From: Blastobasis lacticolella
Taxonomy: Eukaryota > Arthropoda > Insecta > Lepidoptera > Blastobasidae
Length of the DNA: 64,000 bases
Assembly: GCA_905147135.1 (NCBI GenBank)
Contig: LR990049.1
Span: 13,347,428 to 13,411,427, forward strand
Direction: 5' to 3'
In this document: positions 53,624 to 63,420 of the stretch, piece by piece
Layout: each line of letters begins with the position of its first letter
How positions within the stretch are numbered: the stretch's first letter is position 1
The notes under the pieces: model-generated
Database searches by the model: none
Told to the model about the DNA's origin: nothing
What the model saw: the letters and a program-made list of their open reading frames with translations, nothing else
Program-made: the position numbers and the translations under genes

Positions 53624-53746
53624 GGGCGGCTTGCACCAAATTCATAAACGCGTTTAAGCTGATACTTAAACAAGAAGCTTTATACAAAAAATGTTAAACT
53701 TAAAAGAATGCTTTCAAGTTATTCTAGAATTTGGTGCAAGCGGGGC
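53624..53746. mobile_element. MITE with TTA duplication (PIF/Harbinger-like)
   Basis: 123 bp. Left GGGCGGCTTGCACCAAATTC, right the reverse complement of GCCCCGCTTGCACCAAATTC, flanked by TTA on both sides (53621-53623 and 53747-53749). A 3-bp TTA/TAA target and G-rich ends are characteristic of PIF/Harbinger MITEs. Confidence 0.8.
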
Positions 53747-54151
53747 TTAGTAAGAATAACGTTTGTAAATTTAAATGTACTAGTACACCTACCTATCCTT
53801 TCGCTTAATAAAATTAATAAAAACCAAAATGGCTTGGAAAGGGTCCAAATGGTTGTTCCATTCAAGTTGAATCAATCCACGGCGTAAAAAAAATAATAAT
53901 TTTCTTGTTCAATGCACAACTCACGTCGAAACTGCTTGTATTACAATTTTAAATGGACAAGCAAATTGGAGAACAGTTCTTAAAATTAAAGTTTACAATG
54001 TCGAGTCGGAGTCGACTCCCCCGTTTACAATCTCAAAGTTAGGACCATTAAGTTTAGTTAGATATTAAATATCAAGAGTCTCATGGGACTTAAGGGAAGA
54101 GATTTTGTTTAATATCCTTTGAAGTGAGTAGGTACAGACATCTAATTATCT

Positions 54152-54235
54152 TTTTTTTTATACCACTAAAGTGGCAAACAAGCTTACGGCCTGTCTGATG
54201 GTAAGCAGTTACCGCAGCCTATGGACGTACCTATT
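54152..54235 (-). repeat. LINE 3' end, GCTTGTTTGCC tail
   Basis: The reverse complement reads CATAGGCTGCGGTAACTGC, TTACCATCAGACAGGCCGTA, AGCTTGTTTGCCAC and GGTATAAAAAAAA, matching 34985-35065. Only about 85 bp remain. Confidence 0.75.
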
Positions 54236-54612
54236 CTTATTTATCGCACGTTTGCATAGCGATTTTCGTACCTTTGTATTTATGTGCTTTGTAGTACAAC
54301 TTGAGTATTACCAATCTTACCAAATTACTATTTTAAACTACCGCGGTTTTTATCACACATAAAAAATAACTTTACGGCTGACCTTGATTAACTGCTATGT
54401 TTGCAGAGGCTGCTTCGCTGCAACCTGGCATAAGAAAACTGCGTCGCTAGTGGGCAGAGTGCGCGTCAGCAGTAACAGCCTCCTGAAGAGCATAGCTGAT
54501 AAAATATAGAGTCCTGTTATGTGGGTACGCAGTGGACAATATACATGCTAAAAATACTATACATATAGAAAATAATAATGTACTTAATGTATAAATTTTA
54601 CTAACAGACTAA

Positions 54613-54784
54613 GGGCCGATTTTTCAATCCTCAGATAAAACATATCAGTCTGATAAGTTATTGTGCGATTAAAACAAAATTTTGTCATTACTTCATAATT
54701 GTAAAGGATTCTAGTTTGTTTAATTTGGCAGTGTATTACTTTATCGGGCAGATAAACTTAATCTAAGGATTGAAAAATCGGCCC
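54613..54784. mobile_element. MITE with TAA duplication (PIF/Harbinger-like)
   Basis: 172 bp with termini GGGCCGATTTTTCAATCC and its exact reverse complement, extended by T(C/T)AGAT. TAA flanks both ends (54610-54612 and 54785-54787). Confidence 0.85.
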
Positions 54785-54787
54785 TAA

Positions 54788-55903
54788 GATTTACTAACAA
54801 CAAATGGACCACTGTTTTCTCTTTAATAAAGATAATTTAATTTAACGAGTAGCTATATATTTCGACGCATCCTCGTTACGGGCAACTCTTAATTCCCAAT
54901 CTTCACACCGCAACACTCCATTCGCAACCCTTTTTCTGCACAATCATCACAGGAACCGGCGGCGCGATAAACTGAACTTAGAAAGCAACAATTTCGCGTA
55001 GTCTCCGCGAGGGTAGAAAATATAGCGGGCCCTGTCTCGAGCACGCGTACTAAAAGTTTGCAAAAGCTCCTACTGGAGAAATCTCCTCGGAACTCGCACA
55101 GATTTATTACCTCTGTTAACGTGACGCAGGTATTTTATCCGAATGGGCACTGCACCGGTTCTTCGGGCCCTTCAGGTTATTATGAGGCGAGACAAGACAC
55201 TCCAGCGGTAATGCTGTGGTGGATCGCTCGCTAACAGAAATGGCAACTTCTTTTATTCCTGGTACTGGGAATTTTATAGTAAATAATGAATAGGTTGGTG
55301 GGATGTTAAAAGTTTGTCATGTGTCTATCTGTGGCATCGTAGCCCCGAGGGGATGGATCGATTTCGATGTGGTTAGGTCAAGCCGGACTTGGAGCTTATC
55401 GAACAAAAACTCGGTACAAAACACAGCTCTAGTTTAGACTCTCCATAGGGCTACAGTTTTTTCGTATACATATATGAAAACTAAAAAAGTCGAAGTATCA
55501 AATACACCAACATAATCCGCAATTTTGTTTGTATTTTTAACACAGAACGTGACACGCAACACTGCGAATCGCGAACTCGACATGCGTAGACGGTAGTTAG
55601 TTTTGCATAATGAAGTAAGTATATAGTTACCGGATGTAGGAAGATTGCTGTTCAGCCTGAGGAGTCCGCTTGAGCATCGCCTTAAATATTCCTATCATGC
55701 CAAGCAACAAGACTTACATTGTTGTGTTTTGGTTTGGGGGATAAATAATAGCTAGCTCAATCATAGCCATATTACCAGTTTTGTCGTCACAATGACTACG
55801 CAACTTTTGTTAAAGACATCACAAGTGCATGGCTGGCTCGTTTGTCGCTGAGTAGTGTGAACAGAAGTACCTACTTATGATCGAATCCACCAAAAGGGCT
55901 CTA
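54788..55903. other. Intergenic, no gene seen
   Basis: No supportable coding region or repeat family. Confidence 0.5.
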
Positions 55904-56154
55904 ACTAGTAACAGACGCTCCGATTTGGCTGGAGCCGACCAACCGTCAGTATCAGTCGATACTACTCCTTACGGTACACAAAATAAAGTCGCTTTTGAAT
56001 TAATTCGGATGAACTAGCGAGCCGACCTTGATAAGACATCCGACCACGTCCCCCGCAGCCATAAGCGACTTTATTTTACATTGCGTAAGGATTAGTATCA
56101 ACTGCAACTGACGGTTGGTCGGCTCCAGCCAAAACGGAGCGTCTGTTACTAGTA
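55904..56154. mobile_element. MITE with ~90-bp inverted arms
   Basis: 251 bp. Left ACTAGTAACAGACGCTCCG, TTTGGCTGGAGCCGACCAAC and CGTCAGT are mirrored on the right with few mismatches. Further inside, AAAATAAAGTCGCTT pairs with AAGCGACTTTATTTT. The end is ambiguous because ACTAGT is itself palindromic; CTAG may be the duplicated target. The minus frame at 56000-56203 lies within it and is not a gene. Confidence 0.85.
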
Positions 56155-56417
56155 TTTCACCTGTGTCGTGTACGCATAGTGCTGTACAGTTATCGGGCTG
56201 CACTCGTGTGGAGATGCGGGGGGCCAGGACTGTTCCGAGGGCTCGTTACTCCGCGGCAAATCTCGAGAGTGCAAGCGTACAATGATGCGAGACCGCCCTC
56301 GCGTACTGTGATTGCACACGGCCCTCCGTGCGTGAGATGATGAGGGCTCCGTACTGCCGTATGTAACACGATAACGTTGGGAAAGCTTATGGCTTTAAAG
56401 CGCTTGTGTGTGAAAAT
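56155..56417. other. GC-rich spacer between MITE and SINE-B
   Basis: About 260 bp with CGTGTGGAGATGCGGGGGGC and CGCGTACTGTG segments. Nothing recognisable. Confidence 0.4.
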
Positions 56418-56668
56418 TTGACGACCGAGTGGTTCAGTTGGTTAACATGCCGGTCGCCACGTAGAGGTCCCGGGTTAGATTCCTGGCCGAGCAGAAATTG
56501 AAATGATGAATTTTAATTTCTATTACGGGTCTGTATGTATAATTAGTAGTATTAAAAAAACAGTATAAAAGTAATTTATTAGTTATCTAATACCCATAAC
56601 ACAAGTTTTGCTTACTTAGGGGTTAGCTTGCGCTGTGTGAATTTGTCCAAGCATAGTTCTTTATTATT
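56418..56668 (+). repeat. SINE-B copy 3
   Basis: GTGGTTCAGTTGGTTAACAT, GGGTTAGATTCCTGGCCGAG (degenerate B box), CAGAAATTGAAATGATGAAT, TTTTAATTTCTATTACGGGT, GCTTACTTAGGGGTTAGC and terminal TTGTCCAAGCATAG. It abuts repeat X copy 2. Confidence 0.85.
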
Positions 56669-56840
56669 TAATAAGACTTGTTTTTTATGCTACTCAGTGA
56701 TAATCGAGCAGGCAGCCCACCTGATGGTAAGTGGGAACTGTCGCCCATAACTTTTAGAATTCCTATATTTTGGTTGCAGGTAACAAAAATACAGAACCGC
56801 AAGTGCGTTGTCACTGTAAGGACTAATATGAAATCCTTAT
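56669..56840 (-). repeat. Dispersed repeat X, copy 2
   Basis: Homologous to 16365-16545 throughout: AGCAGGCAGCCCACCTGATG, ACTGTCGCCCATAAC, GTTGCAGGTAACAAAAAT, GCGTTGTCACTGTAAGGACT and AATATGAAAT. The join with the SINE-B end is immediate. Confidence 0.75.
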
Positions 56841-57063
56841 AACCGTAACACAACAAGTATTTTTTTGCGTTTGTACTAAAATGTGAATATTACCCGGCGT
56901 AAATGAGCAGTGGCTTCTTACGAATTGATGATGATGACGCGGATATCATCTGCGGCTATTTGTTTTCTTTTGGTTTCTTAACAAGGTAACCATTTCGTAG
57001 TATACGAAAATGAGTTCGCAATAACTGGTATAAAAATATATACTCCTTGTCTAATAGTCACAC

Positions 57064-57133
57064 CAACTTTGTTGCATTAGGTATATTAATTCAGTCGTAC
57101 AATTGAATTAATATACCTAATGCAACAAAGTTG
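57064..57133. repeat. Perfect 30-bp-stem hairpin
   Basis: 57064-57093 and 57104-57133 are exact reverse complements separated by the 10-base loop GTCGTACAAT. The outermost stem bases are CAACTTTGTTGC. Perfect identity over 30 bp implies a recent origin or selection. Confidence 0.95.
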
Positions 57134-57149
57134 CGATAGCATTAGTGCG

Positions 57150-57940
57150 CTTGAATGATGCGATACGCTCTCCTTGGCCACTGAATTGCTTTTGATGTAT
57201 TCATGAGCTGGTCCGCCCGCCCGCCATTATGAGATAAATGGGATTCTGGAGCCAAGACGCTGCGGTCTCTATTCATTTTGACAGTTGTTTTACTTTTTCC
57301 CGAGTCCATAGCGAGCATAAATACAACGACTCACTGCTCCTATGACAGGTGGATACGTAATCTTTTCTAAATGAGCAAAGCGTATGGTACCTACCTACAT
57401 TGCCGAAATGACTTTTTTCTGGCAATTTCTACCCTCATAAAGATTAACATACAAAGTCGTAGGGATCGCATCGCCGCGCGCAAGCTCCAAAATTCCATTA
57501 CTTAGCAATTCACGTGTAGGTACGACACGCCGTTGAGTGTATTATATTAATCCTCGGAATGAGGTTTTAGTTAGGGGAAATCGTCTCCGCGCTTAGGCGG
57601 CGTGTTTACGTAAACAGGTGTAAAATGGATCGTTATACGGCCACATTACCATAATGTTTGTTGTCGAAATATTCGCCCGCCGAAACGGAATACGTAACGA
57701 GTGGCCCGAGTTAGCCAGATTTCGGGCGGTAATACAGCTTCGCGTTCATTAAAAGGTGAGCCTGTAATTTTATGCTCTCGTAAATTTCATTTAGTGAATT
57801 AACGAGTGTGTCGGCTCAAATGCTAATGCGCTTTTTCTGAACGCAAAACGTGTGAGGGACATGCGTTTTGTTATGTAAATAGAAACAATCACGTCTACAT
57901 TATTGTTAAGCTGTTTGTTTGTCAATGTTGAATGACAGAG
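57150..57940. other. Intergenic, no gene seen
   Basis: No repeat or coding region recognised. The sequence is moderately GC-rich with several CG-containing blocks. Confidence 0.45.
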
Positions 57941-58245
57941 GTAAGAAATGGCGATTAGGTGAAATTGCCTGGCCGTGTGGTGTCCGGCAGAGTAGAATAG
58001 CTCCAACCCCTTACGCTCATGGGTGTCGTACAAGGCGACTAATGTTTTCAAGGCAAACGATCAAGAGTCTCCGTAGTCTGGAAAATGGGCAGCAGCATTT
58101 TCCATTGTTATATTTAAACATTGCGATCTCCAACCCGCCTGATAAGCGTGGAGATTATGGCAATAACTTCACCTCTCGTGGGAGAGACCCTAAGTCCTGT
58201 AGTGGACTGTTACGGGCTGTGATGGTGATGATGAAGAACGATTAG
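57941..58245 (+). repeat. LINE 3' end (CTCTCGTGGGAGAGACC family)
   Basis: TGTCGTACAAGGCGACTAA, CTCCAACCCGCCTGATAAGC, GTGGAGATTATGGC, TCACCTCTCGTGGGAGAGAC and CCTAAGTCCTGTAGTGGACT, followed by GGGCTGTGATGGTGATGATG. I recognise this arrangement as the trailer of a common moth LINE with a GATGATG tail. No RT coding is left. Confidence 0.55.
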
Positions 58246-59316
58246 AATAGAAGATCTCAAACTTCTCTTGCTCGCAGGCTTAGAAACCTGCTGTACCTAA
58301 CTTAAGGTTTTTTTTCACCTGTGATAGCTATACATAGTAATTTTAAGTAAAACAATATTTTATGTACCTTGACCATATGAGCACAGTTCAACGATTGCAT
58401 CAAGGCGCAGTCTGTGCTCTCTACAGCTGACTCTACGGCTCCCTAACCATTTATGTTTTATCAGATGTAAAGGGCGTGAACGTAAAAACAACTTGACATA
58501 TGCTGGTAAAAAGGTGTGCAAAGTACCGTCCCCTATAGTATAGGGATAAAGTCTTACATGCATTGTATAACATCCGTATACCTAAGCGTTTTCCCAAGCC
58601 TTCTAGCCTTCTTCAAGGTCTTCTAGCATGCGGCTGTGGACGGTTGCCATGGGCTGTTTTGATGATGAGCTTCTTGCTGCAGTAATGTCTAAAACATTAA
58701 TGTCTAAATATGGACATCTTCTTCTTTTCTGGTTAATTTCCATTTATATTTGGAGTCGGCTCTTCCAATCGCCTATCGCCAGGGTACTCTATCCTGGGTC
58801 GTTAAAAGATCCATGTCCAGGTCTTTTAGATCTTTATTTTCTAAAGCTATCCATATATACAAGAGAGTCTATAGATGGACATGTGACTTGAATATTGTGT
58901 ATGTGGGCCAGAGAGTAGGGGAGACAGTTTATCTTTAGATTAGATTTATTTATTACTCTTACACAAGATAATACATTTAAGATATATTTAAATACATTTT
59001 TGTGAAAAGAGATCGTCAAATATAATGGAATTATACAAATTATCAAAAGGAATACACGTAATTAATAAAATGATTATATAATGATGTCCATGAAAAATAC
59101 ATGCCAATATGAGATTAAACATGTCAATAAAATAAATTTAAATAACGTAATTAAATATCGAAGGTGAATACATTCAATAGTGTACAAATTGTGTTAGTTT
59201 ACAGATTAAAATGTCAAAGTAAAACCATCCATAATAACAATGTCAAACTTCAAAAATAAATAAATGTCGAACATAATTACAATTTTAATACTACATGCCA
59301 ATAAGATAGGGGAGGG
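58246..59316. other. Intergenic, probable LINE trailer, no gene
   Basis: At about 58930-59060 the + strand reads TTAGATTTATTTATTACTCT then TACACAAGATAATACATTT, the reverse of a LINE AATAAA-type end. It is AT-rich beyond that. No supported coding frame. Confidence 0.4.
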
Positions 59317-59493
59317 GAGGGCAAGTTGGTTCATCTAACAAGAATCGTAAGAAAACACGCATGTTACAGAGATTAAAGCAACTTTTATTTTTATAATAAT
59401 TAACAGTACTATAGACTATCAAAATAATTTTATAAATGCTTAAAATAGAAATCACAACCTGGGCATGAGATCATCATGTAAAATAATTGTTTT

Positions 59494-59530
59494 GAGCCAT
59501 CTTGCTCCTCCATATAGGGCAAGATGGTTC
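59494..59530. repeat. Short inverted repeat just past the PHD frame
   Basis: GAGCCATCTTGC (59494-59505) and GCAAGATGGTTC (59519-59530) form an imperfect dyad 20 bases beyond the stop of the PHD segment. A related GGGCAAGTTGGTTC is at 59321-59334. They could be transposon-end or 3'-UTR repeats. Confidence 0.6.
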
Positions 59531-59549
59531 GGGCATATAATAATCATTA

Positions 59550-59810
59550 CTAGTCTTGACAATCGTCACAAAAGTATGTTCCAGACCCAATACACGAAGA
59601 GCACGCTTCGTGAGTCCACTCTTTGCACTCGGAGCATTGTATCCAATCCTCAGGTGGGGGATAGATATATTTTTCTTTGCAAAGTGTGCAGTAATAATCA
59701 CGGCCGAGTTCAGAACCAACGAGAGCCGATTGTTTTCTATTAGTTTCTATTAGTAGACTGGTAGATAATGCTATTTTAGCTTTAAGTCCGCCAATGTACT
59801 GTTTGTGCAT
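59550..59810 (-). CDS. C-terminal PHD-finger segment, probable transposase tail
   Basis: An 86-codon frame from an ATG at 59810; the frame stays open about 25 codons further upstream. Residues 41-84 make a textbook C4HC3 PHD finger: Cys41/44, Cys59/62 (DWIQCSECKEWTHEAC), His67/Cys70 and Cys81/84, ending FCDDCQD at the stop. PHD fingers bind zinc and often read histone tails. Insect pogo/Tigger-like and other DDE transposases frequently carry such a short C-terminal finger. I see no DDE domain upstream, and there is a possible splice acceptor (CACAAACAG, minus strand) in the frame. It may be a transposon relic or the last exon of a host gene; I favour the relic. Confidence 0.45.
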   Translation of the reverse strand: MHKQYIGGLKAKIALSTSLLIETNRKQSALVGSELGRDYYCTLCKEKYIYPPPEDWIQCSECKEWTHEACSSCIGSGTYFCDDCQD

Positions 59811-59819
59811 GAAATATAA

Positions 59820-60957
59820 ATAAATATGTCGTCGCGTGAAGGAAAGGAGTGTATCAGGATCATTGTCATCAGGGTGGTGATATCAGTATTAGGTCGTATT
59901 CGTCCAGATAAATTAAAGAAAAGGTTCACATTTACTCCACTGTATTTATTCCATTTCATTTTTGCACATCACTTATAATTTCACTAGAATTCAGAGCGGT
60001 ATTACAAATGTAGGCAGTTGAGGTAATTTACTTTCTTATTTCAAAGGTGATTTTAAAATTACTTTATTTTTAAACGTAAATAACACTTTCTATTAACGAA
60101 CTTCAAACGTAAACAAACGAAATGTGGAGACAGTTTCAAGACGCGTCACTCCTCGGCGGCGGTCGCGCCAAGAATGGCCGCCACTCGGCCCAAGTCGTGC
60201 CGTCGAGACTCTGTCAGCACGCCCCACCAGAGGGCGCACTCCCACTTCCGTTTTCATCGTCATGAGTCCGTACTATTGACCACATGAGTCCATACTATTG
60301 ACCGTGATCCGTCACGGCCGTCCTGCTGTACACACGCCCTCGTGTGTAATCTGAAACATGAAAACCATAGCACAGTACTATATTCGCTCGGTCACTTCTG
60401 ACCACAACACATCACCCAAATAAGTCTTATGAATCATGTGATTGGATCTATCACGACTGCATTAACCCACCAATTCTTCACATAAAACATACGTCCATTA
60501 TCATTTATCATACTAAACTTCTGTAGATTGAGAGATAACAACATCATCTTGTACATAAATTATTCTTTATAAGTTGCCGACATAAATTCAGCTACGACTT
60601 CAGTTCATTAGAGAGGCGTGACAAGGTATAACACCAGACGGTTCATAAACCGTATCACAATTACCACCAATGAAGAAGGTTTAATCATCGTCACCAGTGT
60701 TTTCCCCTTGATGCTCTTGTTGAGTGGGAAACAAGCCCCAATCACAGAGCTCGCGTATCGTCCCCGACGTCCATTACTGTAGGTACTTAGATTCACTACA
60801 AATATGTGACATACCTACATCAAATTTTCAGTACTCAGCAAAAGACCCAATGTTACTTCGAGTGGGATTGAAACACTCCTTCATTAAATGCCATATGATT
60901 TTTGGTCATCCGTCAGCGCCATCCTAATTTAAAAAGAATAAGTAATGTTACCATACA
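59820..60957. other. Intergenic with CpG-rich patch and 22-bp duplication
   Basis: 60120-60350 is CpG- and GC-rich (GTCACTCCTCGGCGGCGG, ACTCGGCCCAAGTCGTGCC) in an AT-rich setting. Inside it CATGAGTCCGTACTATTGAC and two more bases are tandemly duplicated (60261-60282 and 60283-60304, two differences). No open frame of note. Confidence 0.45.
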
Positions 60958-61344
60958 GGAGAAATGACACACAGGCGACGAACCACCACACGACGGACGC
61001 CATCAGTCGGGCCGCCACGCCATCAGGCCGCCACGCAACTGGACCTGCACACAAGCGAAATACCACACAGACTAGGTGCCACACAGGTTGGGTGTCACTC
61101 TGGTCAGTGCCACTCTAATCGTCAAACTATGAGTTTATTCATCATATATCCTGTGTCACGTCTACCAAAGCACGATACAGGTAAGATGTCACACACGGGT
61201 AAATTTCACAGAGGCAAAATGCCACACATAAAAATGACACACCGGCGAAATGCCATACAGGTAGAATGCCTCACAGGCTAAATACCACACAGACTTAATG
61301 TCACACAGACTATGCCACACAGGCGAAATGCCAAACAGGCGGGA
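60958..61344. repeat. Decayed 15-bp repeats flanking the minisatellite
   Basis: Units such as AATGCCACACAGGCG, AATGTCACACAGACT and AATGCCTCACAGGCT recur with irregular spacing, increasingly clear toward 61344. They appear to be older, mutated units of the array that follows. Confidence 0.75.
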
Positions 61345-61555
61345 TGCCACACAGGCGGGAGCCACACAGGCGGGAGCCACACAGGCGGGAGCCACACAAG
61401 CGGGAGCCACACAAGCGGGAGCCACACAGGCGGGAGCCACACAGGCGGGAGCCCCACAGGCGGGAGCCACACAGACGTGAGCCACACAGACGGGAGCCAC
61501 ACAGGCGGGAGCCACACAGGCGGGAGCCACACAGACGGGAGCCACACAGGCGGGA
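61345..61555. repeat. 15-bp minisatellite, 14 copies
   Basis: Head-to-tail copies of GCCACACAGGCGGGA (phase arbitrary). Variants are mostly single changes (ACAAGCG, ACAGACG, CCCCACAGG). Because 15 is a multiple of 3 and the unit lacks stops in most frames, long open frames appear on both strands (HTGGS-, VWLPP- and SRLCG-type repeats). These are artefacts. Confidence 0.95.
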
Positions 61556-63244
61556 CAAATAAATAGAAGCTGTCTATAGATTCTCAGCTCGTGGTCAATC
61601 CTTCGACCAAATCTGTACTAAGTCAGTGATAGGTAACAGTCTATCTGCTATCATAACCCGGTCAATAACGGTCTACGAGTTACACAACAAGTAATCGTCA
61701 CAGATCCGAACAACTGTTTACGGTGTCATCTCTACAAAAACAACAAAATAAAATAAAATAAAAATAAACATTATTTCTACTGCCCAATATCAAAACTAAA
61801 TCAGAAGTTTAATAATAAGAGGCTCTCACGTCTATTTGATACGCCAGTTATAGGTAACAATAGTCCATTTGTTGCCACACCAAAACTAAACAAGCAATAA
61901 TCATCGTCATCGATTTTAACTGTTCGAACGAGTATACTCTATCTAGATTTTACGTTACGTTTAAGCTCCCATTTTGAAACCATTTAACAATGTTTGTAAT
62001 AACGAAGGCATCCCAAATCAAGCCGCCTTCTAAAAAAATTACAAAATAAAATTTGCTATCTGCAGCCACAACATCCGAGACTTTCGGGGCTCTTAGCCCA
62101 ATGAGTCACACACATGACTCCCGGGTCACTCCAAGTCAGCCAAATAAATCTGGATGTTTGACCTCAACAACAATTCAGGTACTTAAAAACTTGTACTGGC
62201 AGAAGGATATGAAATCTCACCATTGCTTACACTGTCTCATCTTACTGGCACAACAACAGAACTCAAAATAGTTACTTTATATCAGTAATCAAGGAAATTT
62301 CAGTACTCGAAGCTAAAAATAATTTATAAAACCGGCTATTGAACTATCACCAAAATATCTGGACTTTCTCATCATCGTTATCGTTCAACACTTTCTCACA
62401 AAGCTTAAAACAACTACTTGCTATTAGCCACGCTCCCATAGCCTCCATCAGGCCGGTAAGCAACCATAAAACTCTCCCATAGGCTCCATTAGCCCACCAT
62501 CACTGATAAAACACGATCACCTTCATCCGATGATGCAACAAATTTTGAGAAAACAAAACGATCACATAAATCTCATAAAAACCTCGGCTCGATAGTCGTC
62601 ACGTATTGGGTTAGCGTCTTAGATTGATCCGTCTAACAAAGTCTTTATCCAGGTCAAACTAAGTCACATTGACTTAGTACACATGGTTTTCGGTCGAACT
62701 AAGTCACAGGTTTATCTTTAGTTACTCAAAACATAATTCGAAATTATCTACCGTCAATCAGTTCACTTACTCGTGTTTACTTTTTTTTTCGTTAAATAAC
62801 TTGATACTAATATAAAATTACGTTACTAACCAAACTACCTTTTTTTTTGTGGTATTAAAAGAAACGTATATCGGTGATCCCATTTTTACCGCGGATATCT
62901 TATCTCTCTATTCTACAACATTGGGAAACTACGACCACAATAACAAACATTATACTGAAATATGGAAAATTTCGTTCGAACTTCTCCTGTTAAATGTAAA
63001 CAAACACGCTAATAATTTTTCTCTTTTTTTTCTCTCGATACATGTTTGCACCCTCCCGCTCGCATAGAAATCGCGGAGATCGCGGGGTCGTTATTGAATT
63101 TGCACATTCGAAGCCTATGTGAAGCCTATCCTATCTCTAAGACAACATCCTAAAGTACACCAGCTAATTGTTCCACAAACTCACTGCTACGGCATCCCTG
63201 CCACACTGTTATTATCAAATATTTACTTAATCAGCAATCTGGAA
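61556..63244. other. Intergenic, no gene seen
   Basis: No supported coding region. AAAATAAAATAAAATAAAAA lies at 61744-61768. A short CCCATAGCCTCCATCAGGCC stretch near 62440 and a similar one at 62472 may be LINE-tail fragments. Confidence 0.45.
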
Positions 63245-63420
63245 TGACTTATGGTGACGGGAAAAGTCGAAGGCAAGAGACCCAGAGGCCGAAGTCCGAA
63301 GAGATGGGTGGACCAAATATCCGAACGATTCATCGAAACCGATGGAGACATGCAGTTTACTGAAGATGTCAGGATCCTCAGCAGTGAGGCAACGATCAAG
63401 AAGAAGAAGTCAGTCAGCAG
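63245..63420 (+). pseudogene. LINE C-terminal fragment
   Basis: The frame reads MVTGKVEGKRPRGRSPKRWV then DQISERF. G.(V/I)EG.R.RGRSP.RW.DQI is the signature of the C-terminus of a widespread moth LINE protein. Similarity ends after about 30 codons, and AAGAAGAAG follows. 5'-truncated and inactive. Confidence 0.75.

Noticed and set aside
61345..61555. CRISPR-like array
   Set aside because: Repeats are directly adjacent with no unique spacers, in a eukaryotic genome; it is a minisatellite.
61312..61566. Long repetitive open frames on both strands (HTGGS, VWLPP, SRLCG repeats)
   Set aside because: All come from the 15-bp minisatellite; since 15 is divisible by 3, every stop-free frame stays open. 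No start, splice or promoter context.
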